From Manduca sexta (lineage: Eukaryota; Arthropoda; Insecta; Lepidoptera; Sphingidae): 64,000 nucleotides of DNA. The notes under the pieces are model-generated. The model ran no database searches, had not been told where the DNA came from, and saw only the letters and a list, made by a program, of their open reading frames with translations. The stretch covers positions 434,001 to 498,000 of the forward strand of contig NC_051116.1 of NCBI RefSeq assembly GCF_014839805.1. Direction: 5' to 3'. A program made the translations under genes and the position numbers. The first letter of the stretch is position 1. Each line of letters begins with the position of its first letter. Below, in pieces: positions 21,223 to 32,720 of the stretch.

Positions 21223-24200
21223 GTGAGTGCTGAGCGTGCGGAGTGTGCCGGCGCGGTGGCTCCGACGAGCGCCCGAGCGCGTGCGACTGCGGCGACCGAC
21301 GGCCGCAGCCCGCAACGTCTGCGTGCCTTTGTTCGCCGTCCGCGGTCCCGCGGCTTGACGGCACCGTATGCTTTCGAAACTACTTCCAAATAACGTTTTG
21401 CTCCAATCCGAAACAACACGTGCCGTATTTATGATTACTTTACATTAGCTATATGTATTTATTTTTATCGCCGCCATTTTGTCGTATTAACTGCGGATAT
21501 TGTGTGATTGTATTTTTGCGTATCGCGTACCAATAGGTTCGTGTTTACGTGACTTTGATTAATTTAATGTCGGCACTTGTAATATTCTTCATTTTGTTTA
21601 TGTTTTTACGAAGATGGTAATGAAGTGATTTTTGGAATTTATCGCATATTTATAAATCTCCTATATTACATATACAAACTTCAACATCGTTAAATTTCTC
21701 TATATTCTACATTAAAATTATTTATTACATCTTAATTTATAATAATACCTAATTACCTAGGTTTTCTTTCGAAATAATCAATATGATTTTTTAGCAATGA
21801 TTGCTTATTTTTTTCGATTTCATTACAGCTGCGACCAATTACATCATCGATGAAATTATTTGCGTGTGACTTATGATTTTAATGTCACTTCAAAATAATA
21901 TTTTACATGAATTAATATTCAAAATTGGAATGTTAATCGATGAAAACAATGGACAATAATTCTTTTTTTTATAACATTCTATTTTCAAAATTATTATTTA
22001 TTTAAATAATTAATATTTAAAAAATGACAGCTGCATAATTATGAAACATTTTTGTTGTTTTAATAATTTGATCACTGGCAATTATTTTCAGCATACTATA
22101 ATAAACTTGAATTGTACTAGTTCGCGTATTGGAATACATTTTGCTGTCGATGCGGACCACCCACATTTCTTTGTCAGTTACTTGACAAAGTGACTGCGTA
22201 TCGCTGTTTGCCATACCTCATAATATTGCGACGTTCTGTCACTCGTTAGGTATTTCTATATCGGTTTAAGACGTATCAGTTTAAGCTAAATACTTGATTA
22301 GATTACTATTTGTTATAATATGCCATAGCTGTAATTTTATGGACGTTCGGGTAAGGTAAGATGACAATGCGTTTGATTGCAAGAAAAATAAGTAATTAAT
22401 TATTATAATTGGAGTAAAAATACGCCTTTTTGATATACTTGTCATGAAATTATAATAATATTTATTAATTAATAATAAAACCTGTTTGTAAAGTTTTTAA
22501 GAATTGTTCCAAATTTGAATTTAGATTTATTAATTTGTGTGCGTTTTTTTTTTATGAAATTCAAATAAATACTTAATTAATCATAAACACTTAAATAACA
22601 ATACAAATTTTGAACCAGCCAAGGCAAGAAAAAATTCGCCATTTACCTACGTGTCAACTGTCGAGTGTCGAAGAAATCACGGCAATTGCAATTTGCAGGG
22701 CGGAGTTATTTTTGTGCTTCGAGTATTTTTTTCTGGATTAATAAAATAACAATAGTAGATGTGTAATCTAGTATAAAGTTGATGAAAGGTGAGAAGTCAG
22801 TAGGGCCGCGTTGCATTAACCGCGCGTCATTGTTCACGAATGTGCAGCTTCCATTTCGATTGTAGGTAGTAATGTTTAAGCAGGAAAAATAACTATTAAT
22901 TACTAAATCTTTTTTTGAGTACTTTTGATGTCTCAATAATGTATAAATTAATTTAGTAACAAAGTACCAAATTTTTTTATAGTTTTTAGAAAAGCAAGCC
23001 TCATAATTGTATCAGTAAGAATGAAGTAAATTTTTATGATGACCTTAAGAAAATATATGAATAATGTAAGTATTTATAATTATTATAAATCCATTAGTTC
23101 GAATAAAATTATCATAGTCTAACAGTAATAATATGTTAATAATATTATATTGAGTTTAAACTTTAAGTAGCTACACGAAAAAAATAAAAACAGGTTAACC
23201 TCTAATAAATCTATTTTTTTTATGCAAATGTATCTATGTAAAATTTTCTAAAAAAATCTTTAAATGGCCTAATAATTTTTAAATGTTCCGACAACTGCTG
23301 TTTTTATTCAGTAAGTTTTATATAGATTTATGGATAGGTACATAATATAATGACGATTTACGAGTGGTGTCAATAGGTCGGCCATTTTGTCGCACTAACC
23401 GTCTAGTGTCCGTGCCTGTTGTAAATAGATAGCGTGCGTTACGTTTTAAAACTTATTCCAATTCAATAAGTTTCGATTTTTAACGCGCGTTTTGTAATTC
23501 GATAATAGTAATTGAAAATAATATTTATGACGGTTTTTGGTATATTTTTAGATACTTATCTAGATAGATACTTATCTAAAAATATAATTTTAAAAATAAG
23601 TAGCGTTGTTTTTTTATGTAAAATACGTAATAATTTTTAAGGTAATTTTAATAGGTTTTTTTTTCGGGTATAAATACGGGTCCGGATTTACTATTATCTT
23701 CGTAAAATGTTTTAAACTGAAATAACTACGTGATACGGAAGTAAGGTTAGCCCCTTGTGCGGTGAAAGTCCGCACCCGCATCCATGCAAAATCATTCTAA
23801 CTGCTTACTATATTAAATTAATAATCCTGTGTATTTCTACATTTCATGCTCGGCATTTAAATGATAAAAAATAAATGATAAGTGGAACATTTTAATTAAT
23901 TCGAAATTCAAATTCCATTTAAAATATTATCGATTTAATTAGGTACGAGTTGGTAAAATATTCGAATTGTGATTTATTTTGTTTCTTTTTTTATATATTA
24001 TGTAAATATTAAACAGTTCCAATTGGTTTGAGTTGACAGTTAAATAGTGTTTATATCGCGAAATATTCGTTGAATATTATTGCCGGTTATTTTTATGATA
24101 ATATAACATTTTTTGACGAAAGTTAAACATCTCAATATATATCCTTAAGGTCACATATAATTTTATATGTACTTATTAGTTATTTCTTTTATTTGAGTAC

Positions 24201-25400
24201 GCGACTAGACGCTTCATTCTGTTGGCTTTTTGCTGCGAAAGATTACGTAAGTATAATTTTTAAAAGGGATTTCAAATGATACTTAAGTGAATACAGATTA
24301 TGAATGTGTTGTATGTCTTGTACAATCACGTGGTCATGATTTTTCGTATTACCTAATTATAATTGAAATAAAGTTATTTCGGATTTCATCGTTTTTACAA
24401 CTAGCTTTTGCTCGCTGCTTCGCCCGCGTGTAGAAGTTTTCCGGGACAAAAGTCTTGCTATATACTCTCCCGGGATAGAAATTAACCTATAACCTTTCCA
24501 GGGAAGTTTCATCGAAGGATTTCAATGAAATTTGGCATGGGGACAGTACGGTAAGATATAGCGGGACTTTTATCCGAAAAACTATTTCACGCTTGCAATG
24601 CCTCGAGCAAAAAAAATAAAATAAAATTAACGTTTAAATTATATGTTGCATCAGAGGTTCAATTTAAAATTAAACCACCTACTTATATTCAGAAATTTAA
24701 ACAATTTTTTTTTTAAATCAATCATATTTAAACCCCAGCATGAGCTACCTTGTGGTGACAAAAAAAATGTAAATAAGTACATAAGTATCTATGCAGTTGG
24801 TATACCCAAAGCTCACGTCACGATACAAAAAAATATTTTTAAATTTCCATCATCTAATGTTACCTAATAAATAACTTTCCGACTCCAACACGTGAAATAT
24901 GACGTTTGAATAACTGTAAGTAAATATAATTGGAACTAGATGCCATTGTTCCCACTCCGCTAAAATGCTGAGGAAGTGGTTTTTGTTACTAGCTGATGCT
25001 GCGCGTTATATGTAACTTGATTCTGTAATTTATAGTGGTAGTGTTGCCAGACGTCAAAATACAAGAGAAAATTAGTATGCACAACAATAAAATTGCAATC
25101 TAAATAGAGTATTTTACACAAGTAATTCAACGTATTTCGCTCAGAGTCGATGAGTAATGTAGCCCAAAAGTTCCCGCAATCATTTAATCACGCCAAATTT
25201 TCCCACGTGGCGCTGAAATCCCCCTAAATTTGGGGAATAATCCCATCTGGCAAGTATGTCTCTGAATGTTCAGACTTATGTTACTGAAAGACTGATAAAG
25301 CGGGAAAAAGGAGCCACTAACTTCATGCGGGTTGCAGAATGAAAACTAAACTATTTTACGGACTTTATCGCAGATTTTTATATTATGGTTTTATATGTGT
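21223..25400. other. Start of putative MADF intron, no exon found
   Basis: CpG-rich to about 21400, then AT-rich DNA. Repeated small motifs occur: GCCATTTTGTCG at 21473-21484 and 23381-23392, and ACTGTCGAGTGTCGA at 22657-22671, also at 20252-20266 upstream. A Helitron fragment lies at 24400-24610 and an AGTGTTGCCAGAC word, hAT-end-like, near 25039. Confidence 0.5.
24400..24610 (-). mobile_element. Helitron 3' end fragment (minus)
   Basis: It begins ACTAGCTTTTGCTCGCTGCT preceded by A (so CTAGT then T on the minus strand), and continues through CCGGGACAAAAGTC and GGAAGTTTCATCG. Same family as 49273-50017. The far limit is approximate. Confidence 0.7.
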
Positions 25401-25401
25401 G

Positions 25402-25575
25402 CAGCAAAGTGACTCCACTGCTCCTGATGGTAAGTGGAGTGGGGTCCAATAGAATGTCGACTGACGAGAGATGATTACCCCTCGGCAGTCGACACAATTT
25501 TACCGGCCTGTTTGAACCGGATATACACAGGCTGATCCCGGAACGCGACACACTTACGTGAGCCGCTACGGCGCT
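25402..25575 (-). mobile_element. Repeat family 3 copy (minus)
   Basis: Contains ACTGACGAGAGATGATTACC, CGGCAGTCGACACAAT, ATATACACAGGCTGATCCC and ACACTTACGTGAGCC, the complement of the family order. Confidence 0.75.
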
Positions 25576-25796
25576 ACTCTAGTATTTATAATCGAAATGA
25601 CATTGTTCAATTTTACATTCTAAATCTATGGTCACTTGGCAGTATGCTCCCTGACCGTAGTCGGTTCCTTACGAATTAAAAATCTACGTGTATGTAAGTG
25701 TAAGTTCTGCATTAGTAATCTCACGATCTAAATGTAGTATTTTGAAATTAAACTAATTTTCCGGATTCTATGGCGGTTTTTTGTTTTTTATTTTTC

Positions 25797-25862
25797 TCCC
25801 GACGTTTCGAAGACTTTGCAGCCTTCATGGTCACGGGGGGACTGAGGTGTTGTTCATCCGCA
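25797..25862. repeat. Dispersed motif copy (GACGTTTCGAAGAC family)
   Basis: CGACGTTTCGAAGACTTTGC then AGCCTTCATGGTCACGGG. Other copies in the window: about 35985-36035, 42010-42075, 43800-43870 and 61440-61510, in both orientations. Probably the end of a larger dispersed element whose class I cannot name. Confidence 0.65.
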
Positions 25863-25902
25863 AGTATGTATGTAGTATTTTGTCATTAAAAATTCTAGAT
25901 TA

Positions 25903-26385
25903 CAGTGGTAATTGGTGAAATTTTCAGAATGGCTCCCGTAAACATATAGCTAAGTATTTATATGCATGAATGTGGTCTACCAATCGTTTTAATGATAATT
26001 AGATTTTATATAAATTAAGAAAGGAAGCCGAAGCGGCGGCAGCCTAGTTGGTTGTGGAACGGACTGCCGCGACGAATGTCCGCAGGTTCAAATCCCAAAG
26101 GCACACACCTCTGATTTTCTAAAAAAAAATATGTGTGTATTCTTTGTGAAGGAAAACATCGTGAGGAAACCTGCATACCTGAGAAGTTCTCTATAGGAAT
26201 TTCGAGGGTGTGTGAAGTCTACCAATCCGCACTAGGTCAGCGTGGTGGACTAAAGCCTAATCCCTCTCAGTAGTAGAAGAGGCCCGTGCCCAATAGTGGG
26301 ACAGTATATAATATATGGCTGATATTATTATATTATTATAAGAAAGGAAGCCGGCAGGAATCGACCTATGGACCTTTCTCCGCTG
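25903..26385. mobile_element. MITE-A copy split by SINE family 1
   Basis: The left part opens CAGTGGTAATTGGTGAAATT and contains AATGATAATTAGATTTTA. The right part has GGCAGGAATCGACC and ends near CTCCGCTG. The sequence matches the MITE-A copies at 39042 and 41064 once the SINE at 26031-26339 is removed. Flanking 8-mers match only 5 of 8. Confidence 0.7.
26031..26339 (+). mobile_element. SINE family 1, full-length copy inside MITE-A
   Basis: Flanked by a perfect 14-bp target duplication AAGAAAGGAAGCCG (26017-26030 and 26340-26353). A box GGCAGCCTAGTTGG and B box GGTTCAAATCC are intact, and the tail ends ATTATTATATTATTAT. 309 bp. Clear insertion into a pre-existing MITE-A. Confidence 0.92.
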
Positions 26386-26535
26386 CTACGTCACAGTTTA
26401 CGGGTGGGCTTGACGCGTACCATCTGTCAGATTCGTTCGGCAAGTCATTCAATTGTGAAAAGTCATTGGATGTATATTAACCAGATAATTTGTTTAAGTG
26501 TACCAAGTAGCCAATAATTAAGTGCATGATAGCTG

Positions 26536-26800
26536 GACTGCCTCGGTGGCGTAGTTGTACTGCATGCGCGGTACGGCAGCGCTCTGAGGTCCTAGGTTCG
26601 AATCCCGGGTCGGGCAAAGTGATATTTGGGTTTTTCTGCTCAATATGAGCCCGGAGTCTGGAATTTGTGCCCGATATGGCGATAGGCTCGCCCCCTATCA
26701 CATCCTGGGACGGAACACACTCGGCGAAAAGTGGGTGCCTTGGTTGCACCTCTGCATACCCCTTCGGAGATAAATGCGTGATGATGTGTGTGTGTGTGTA
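26536..26800 (+). mobile_element. SINE family 2, best-preserved copy
   Basis: The tRNA-like head has an A box in GGTGGCGTAGTTGTACTG and B box GGTTCGAATCCC. The body includes GAGCCCGGAGTCTGGAATTT and GTGGGTGCCTTGGTTGCACC, and it ends GATAAATGCGTGATGATG followed by a short GT repeat. Used as the reference for the family. Confidence 0.88.
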
Positions 26801-26944
26801 TGATAGCTGTATTGGGAATGGATCTGGAAATATAAAGGCAAAGAACATCACAGACGTAGATTTTTGTTCCTTATGCGTCCAATTCGGGATGATTTTTTAA
26901 ATTGAGGTGGTGGGTAGGGATGGTGGCGAGGTCAGCTACTTATA

Positions 26945-27180
26945 ACATTCTGGCAGTGTAAAAGACTTCTCGGCAAGACTTGGGGCGTACACCCTAAAAT
27001 TGCCAGATGGCTATATACTGCGGTGGTACGACCAATCACCACCTATGGAGCTGTAGTCTGGTGGCCCAGAACCAAACTATCCACAGCTAGAAACAAACTG
27101 CAGCAATTTCATACATTAGCGTGTACAGCTATAACGGGCTGCATGAAAACTACACCCACAGCTGTTTTAGAGGTCCTTGC
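26945..27180 (+). mobile_element. Non-LTR retrotransposon (Jockey-like) polymerase remnant
   Basis: One frame reads FWQCKRLLGKTWGVHPKIAR, then WLYTAVVRPITTYGAVVWWP and CTAITGCMKTTPTAVLEVL. This is the conserved region just after the reverse transcriptase domain in Jockey-type insect LINEs (pattern: RPxxTYGxxVW, then TGxxxxTPTxALE). It lacks the catalytic core and loses similarity after VLEVL; the frame then stops at about 27247. Non-functional fragment. Confidence 0.8.
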
Positions 27181-27329
27181 TGCCCAATTTGTTTTTTTCC
27201 CAAATGATTCACCTGAGCGTTTGCGTGATTCGTTTTTGTTTAGGTGATAGTGTTTCGCATAAAGGTTAGGGGGGTACGGGGATCCGATATTTTAAATGTA
27301 ATCCTCCGCCCCGCTCTGGTGCCCAATAG

Positions 27330-27580
27330 TTCAATGATGGAAGTTGTGGGATGTTACTAAGAAAGTATGGAGGGGATTTGTGGAGGGAAATATACAATCC
27401 TTTAGGATGGGCGGACGGGAGAAGGAAGATGTTCGCGAGCCCTTTAGGCTTCGATGTGAATATACAATCAAAAGGTATACACGCTGAACTGTGTGTCTAG
27501 GGCCGCGGGAAAGGTCCGCCCGTGCTTGGACGTGCATTCGGTGGGGAGACCGAGCGCAAAAGAATTGTCCCGGGGGATAC
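27330..27580 (-). mobile_element. Unclassified repeat, copy 1 (minus)
   Basis: On the minus strand it shares TCGGTCTCC, CACCGAATGCACG, GCGGCCCTAGRCACA, GTTCAGYGTGTATACC and GGGCTCGCGAACAT with 31745-31975. The translated copies share CRGPRH/SRGPRH and KGSRT/EGSRT, so it may derive from a coding part of a retroelement. Confidence 0.65.
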
Positions 27581-27606
27581 TTTTCAAATTAAAGTGTGTA
27601 TTGATT

Positions 27607-27765
27607 ATCAATTATAGTTCGCTTTAACGGTGAAGGCAAACTTTAAGACATACTTGAGAATACTCTAAGAAGCGGGCGAGCGTGGTGGACTAAGACCTTA
27701 GTCTCAGTAGTAAAGGCCCGAACAGCAGTGTGCGGTATGTAATGCAGGGCTTGTGTTATTATAAT
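27607..27765 (+). mobile_element. SINE family 1 fragment
   Basis: GTTCGCTTTAACGGTGAAGG, GCGTGGTGGACTAAGACC and GCAGGGCTTGTGTTATTAT, with internal deletions; head missing. Confidence 0.65.
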
Positions 27766-27797
27766 AAAAGAGTTTAAATGTAGTATGTTAAAATTCG

Positions 27798-27867
27798 CAG
27801 TAGAATGTTAAAATTCGCTGCATTTGTCCCGAGTCGGTGTAACTGCAGGGCACAATCCGCAACTCAC
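27798..27867. repeat. 70-bp direct repeat, first copy
   Basis: From CAGTAGAATGTTAAAATTCG to CACAATCCGCAACTCAC; repeated at 29226-29295 with one mismatch, in the same orientation, 1428 bases apart. Confidence 0.9.
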
Positions 27868-29225
27868 ATAAATGCGCCTCCTATGCTATTTTTAGACCAT
27901 GAATTATACCAATTATTTTGAAATAATAATTTCATGCTTCTGTATTATTGTCACTCAGTACTTAGAACCTACTTCAGGAGTATTGAACAGTCACATAATA
28001 TAAATTAAAAATACTTCAAGAACAAAAGTGTGCTTGACGTCTCTCGTCTTGGAAAATTAAGAATTTTCTGCGAGTAAAATTAATATATCCATCCGAAAAA
28101 TCGTTTAATTTCATGTCTAACGTTCGCGTTAATATAAGAAATCATAATTTTCAGTCATATTACAACCTCAAGTTTTCTGTCTTAATACATTGCAGTTCTT
28201 TGAGTGAAGGCTTGATATTTATTCCGATAATATTTATTCAGGTAAAGTGCTTATTTTTCCAAACAGTAAAGTGTATTTGATAGTAGGTAGCCACGGGCCA
28301 TAAATATTCATTAAAGCAGAGATATCATTGTAGACCGCCACCGAGCTTCTTTCCTTGTAAATTTCTGGAAATACCATAAGTTCTCAAATAAGTAAATGAT
28401 ATCACGCAAAAAAACAAAGTTACAGCAACAATATGTAACAAAAATACTTAAACAAGATCATAAAAACACAAAACTTATTAAAATGTCAGTAGAGAAGTTA
28501 TCGTGAATATGTGCGATTATTAGTATATTCACAATGTAATACAGTTATACGGATATCTTTTAATGCGTTTTAACTTATTTTTGAACAAGTGTCGATATCT
28601 CGTTTAATTAATGACGTTTTATGTGAGAAACTTTGTGCCGTTTTGTACGGCAATAACCTGTTTGTTGGTACAAATCACTGCCTTTAGATTATTTAACGAT
28701 GCGGGACATATATTATTATAATTAGACAAATGCATGTTATTACTTAATATAATTTAATATTGTCATGATAGACATCGATCTAGGTAGTGCGCGTTGCGGC
28801 AAACAAAGAACACGCGGCGAAACGAAACGCAATATCGTTCTAATTTTATAATAACTAGGAACAATGAGTGATGCGTGAATGTGCTGCATTTGTGTTCGCA
28901 AAAAAAAAAAACAATCGCATAAAAGGTTTTAAGTGACTTACTGGCTAACCTAGAAAAATATTTAAAAACGAATAAAGCGAATGTTCGATATTTAAAATAT
29001 GTTGTCAATTTATATTCCACAAAATCATCAGTAATAATATTAATATTTAAATTTTGAAATATTCCCAGACATAATTATTATGCTGCTAGTTCAAGGATAA
29101 TACGTAACTAACTTTGCATCGATAAAGTTAGGCGATAGAAACACTGAACTATAAAACGTGGTATTAATAAAATCGACGTGTTCTATATTTTCCTCAGAGC
29201 TGAGTTAATAATAAAATATACAAAA
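27868..29225. other. AT-rich interval between two 70-bp direct repeats
   Basis: No exon or recognised transposon. It could be the body of a very short LTR-type element or just intervening intron. Confidence 0.4.
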
Positions 29226-29295
29226 CAGTAGAATGTTAAAATTCGCTGCATTTGTCCCGAGTCAGTGTAACTGCAGGGCACAATCCGCAACTCAC
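29226..29295. repeat. 70-bp direct repeat, second copy
   Basis: See 27798-27867. Near identity suggests a fairly recent duplication or two young copies of one family. Confidence 0.9.
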
Positions 29296-29739
29296 GTAGC
29301 GGTCTCAACTCTGGGAAATGTTTTCACTAAATTATCTTACCGCTTCAAATATTGTGTTTGTTCTCAGTTTGTTGTGAAACTAATTATATTTACACTAATT
29401 AGAATGTATCGTAAACTAATTATTCTTAATTATAGTTGTATAGGTAAGATATATATTTATCCAATGATATTAATGCCATTTAATAACTACAGGAAATTAT
29501 TATAAACTTATTTTTCATATCACAATCTGCGGCACAAAAAATAATATACAACATCGAGAGACGTGTCAACTCGGCTACACGCTAATACGTGCACCTTCAC
29601 CACATAATATACCTTACGTGTTGTTCTACGTACATTACCGGCTCACTAAGACTGCCATTTCAAAATTAAGATTGCCACACAGCAGTGTACAACGCGACAA
29701 TGTAATTCACTTGAAATATTATCGTGAAATAATGCAGTA

Positions 29740-29960
29740 GTGGTGGAAGTTCGTGACTCAATAGACGCAAGGGGGCCGGGCGTGCGCGCTCCCGCACCGA
29801 GCTCCACGAAAGCATGATTATATCTCGACGCAAGGTGTACATTGCTCGCCGAGAACTATAAAGTGCGACGTCGCTTATTAAAATTGTTTGCAAAGCGCGC
29901 AATGAATTGCGTGGTTTGGTGAAATCTGTTTGCACACATTGGTACACGAGATAGTCTGTT
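29740..29960. promoter_or_regulatory. GC-rich island with TATA-like box
   Basis: A GC/CpG-rich patch inside AT-rich DNA, with TATAAAG at 29857-29863 and downstream CGACGTCGC. It could be an internal promoter, enhancer or unmasked repeat. No splice donor with an ATG is obvious. Confidence 0.25.
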
Positions 29961-30519
29961 ATCGACGGACTCGGCCGTCTAGTTTTAAAAGGAGTTCAAA
30001 TGAAATGAAATTACTTGTTTTCATACGTCCTCTGTAAATGTATAGTGGCTCTTTATTGAGTTGTAAACGGTGCGAGGTGAAGGCGAGAGATTTGGACGTG
30101 TGGTTAATTATTTCGTAATTACTTCTTGTATAGAAGTCGGGGAAAATAATATGTGTGTCAATTTTACGTCGACATGAGACGTTGTAAGACACAGTTACTA
30201 ACAGTTGGTAAGACTGAGCGAGATTTGAAATTGGAATACTTTTTTCACCTTAGATATAAATAATAAATTATTTTTAATTAATTAATTAAAACATTAATAT
30301 TCTTCATTCAAAATAATTTATATTGCAAACATCTTTCAATGTCGACCTCTTCGCAGCTCGATATTTCATTTGTACAATGTCAGACAGATCTCTAGCCCAA
30401 TAATAACAGTATTGCGCATATCCGCAATGTAAATTATATTGTTTTTTTTTTATATATTTTATCTTGTAATAAATTAGAATAATATTTGTGGTAATATTGT
30501 AATGCTCTTACGGTTTTCA

Positions 30520-30620
30520 AGGGCGGTATAGAGTATGGCGGTGCAGTGCGGTAGATCCGGCCGGTTTGCGACCGACAGCCGCAAGATGTGCACGTCATTG
30601 TGAAAATGTTATCGTGTCGG
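30520..30620. other. GC-rich patch of unknown role
   Basis: Contains GGTAGATCCGGCCGGTTTGC and ACCGACAGCCGCAAGATGTG in an otherwise AT-rich neighbourhood. Candidate regulatory element or exon; nothing decides between them. Confidence 0.25.
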
Positions 30621-30789
30621 CTGATTGCTTAATGACAGTTGTTATTTAAGCTAAACGTTATTTTTTATTCGTGTTAATATTTTGATGATTTGTAATTTTA
30701 TTTTTGTTTTTTTTTTTAATTCCTAATTTTTTTTTTAATTATCAAGTTTTAGTCCGGGGTTGTCTATAAAAAATTTGCGTAAATTTTTA

Positions 30790-30950
30790 TTGATCGAGAA
30801 ATTCTCTTTAGGAATTTCGAAGGTGTGTGAAGTCTACCAACCCGCACTAGGCCAGCGTGGTGGACTAAGGGCTAATCCCTCTCAGTAGTAGAGGAGGCCC
30901 GTGCAGCAGTGGGACAGTATACAGGGCTGATATTATATTATTATTTATTG
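30790..30950 (+). mobile_element. SINE family 1, 3' half
   Basis: Starts near GAGAAATTCTCTTTAGGAAT and continues through ACTAGGCCAGCGTGGTGG and CTCTCAGTAGTAGAGGAGG to GGGCTGATATTATATTATTA. Confidence 0.8.
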
Positions 30951-31744
30951 ATCGACTTTAAATACTCCTGTTTCCTCAATATTTCTTTGTTGTAACTAAT
31001 TTTATATTGACGTGATGGTCATGGTAAGCGATGATGACCCAAACAGCAACACAATGTTAAATAACAAACTAACTAGGCCTGCAGTTGCTAGCTTGCTCGT
31101 TGTCCCGAGACAAAACTTCAATGGCACAACAAAGGTTGAAAAGACACGATGGTTCGGTGGATAACCCTGCGCTTTCGCGCGGCGAGGTCACAGGTTCAAG
31201 TTCGCGTGACGTTTTAAATGACAAACTGGATTGATCGCTTTGTCGTTTGATGTTTTTGTCATGTAAATAAGACTAATTTGTTTATTTGAGCGACTAAGGG
31301 CCTGTTGCATAAGTTTCAAGTACATTTTATTTGACATTTATCGTTATACAGCTAATGTAGATAGTACTCATTTTATTTTCAATTTCAGAGCATAGACTTT
31401 TGTATTTGGTACGGCTAATACGTTTCTGTGACGAGTAAGATTTATTCACAAGTGAAACAGGTAAATTTACAATAGAGTTTTTATAAATGCCATAGTTTGT
31501 GATGTTTGAAGAAAACTCAGAGATTACTGAAAGAAATTGGATGACATATAGCATACACTAACTCCTGGATAAATACAGAAGCATAATATAGTTCATATAG
31601 GCTACTTTTATTTTATGTTGAATAAGTAATCAGTTCATAGAAGTTTTACGCCGGGAAGGTTGATCACGCTGACGGATTCTCGAGTATAACTTACGTCATC
31701 ATTAACATTAAATAAAAAAACGCATCAAAATAATCTAATATTTC

Positions 31745-31975
31745 CCCCTCCCCGCTTGCCTGAGGCAATTCTTGTGAGTTCGGTCTCCACACCGAATGCA
31801 CGCCCGTGCAATAAGAGACATTTGTCGCGGCCCTAGGCACAGTTCAGTGTGTATACCTCATGGTTGCCAATTCACAGAGGCCTATGAGGGCTCGCGAACA
31901 TTTCCTGGCCTTTTTCTCTCCGCCCATCCTGAGAGCGTTTCTTTCCTTTCCCCAGCTATCCCCTCCCAACTTTCC
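31745..31975 (+). mobile_element. Unclassified repeat, copy 2 (plus)
   Basis: Homologous to 27330-27580 in the opposite orientation (see there). It abuts the SINE at 31975. Confidence 0.65.
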
Positions 31976-32292
31976 TGCGGCGATAGCATAGTTGGTTGTG
32001 TAACGTACTGCCAAGACGAATGTCCGCAGGTTCTAATCCCAAGGGCACACACCTATGACTTTTCTAAAAAAATGTGTGTGTTTTCTTTGTGAATTATTGC
32101 TTGCTTTAACGGTGAAGGAAAACATCGTGAGGAGACCTGCATACCTGAAAAGTTCTGTATAAGAATTTCGAAGGTGTGTGAAGTTTACCAATCCGCACTG
32201 GACCAGCGTGGTGGACTAAGGCCTAATCCCTCTCAGTAGTAGAGGAGGCCCGTACGCAACAGTGGGACAGCATATAATACAGGGCTGATTAT
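31975..32292 (+). mobile_element. SINE family 1, near full-length
   Basis: A box GATAGCATAGTTGGTTG, B box degraded to GGTTCTAATCCC. Body and tail CAGGGCTGATTATGGTGATG. Confidence 0.85.
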
Positions 32293-32519
32293 GGTGATGA
32301 TGAACTTTCCTTCAGGTCCCTGCGGTCGCTAAGCTGGGGCATTTCAGTATCCCATTCGCAGATTTCGCCCGGTTTTTATTGTTGTTAAAAGCAGTTCATT
32401 CATATGCTCTCCAAATAAGAAATTAATTTTAAATTTCCATACGGGTGCACAACCCTCTCAGGAATAAATCAATATAATATTTGTATACCTAATTTGATAA
32501 TTTATTTTGTTGTTATTGT

Positions 32520-32720
32520 AACGGTTTCGCGTTAATGGCGATATTGGACGTCGACGTCGCTCGCATGACGTCGCGTAAACTATCTCGAAACAAGATGGCG
32601 GCGTTTCACACCTCCACTTTCAAACTTTGTAACAGAAATGTTGAGAATCGTGAATAGCGTTTGGCGGGTGTTGTAGCGTGCTCGCAGTTATAGGTTCGAT
32701 TCCCGATTCAGTCATATTTG
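32520..32720. other. CpG-rich patch plus tRNA-like fragment
   Basis: ACGTCGACGTCGCTCGC and ACAAGATGGCGGCG (a GCCATCTT, Pho/YY1-like word) lie before a tRNA-like TGTAGCGTGCTCGCAG and B box GGTTCGATTCCC. The second part is probably a third SINE family; relatives seem present near 44205-44270 (minus) and 31145-31210. Confidence 0.4.

Noticed and set aside
21036..21419. 127-codon antisense frame over the MADF exon, and other frames at 21025-21434
   Set aside because: They are GC-driven shadows of the CpG-rich first exon. The plus frame from 21027 shows the MADF pattern and a proper donor; the others show no family pattern.
26590..26610. Possible functional tRNA gene (B box at this position and similar ones elsewhere)
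   Set aside because: A and B boxes are present, but the sequence continues into a conserved non-tRNA body repeated elsewhere and no acceptor stem pairs. These are SINE heads.
26477..26851. 124-codon minus-strand frame
   Set aside because: It is the complement of SINE family 2, which has Pol III promoter boxes and no protein.
29666..29947. 93-codon minus-strand frame over a GC-rich island
   Set aside because: No motif or splice context; the island is better kept as a possible regulatory element.
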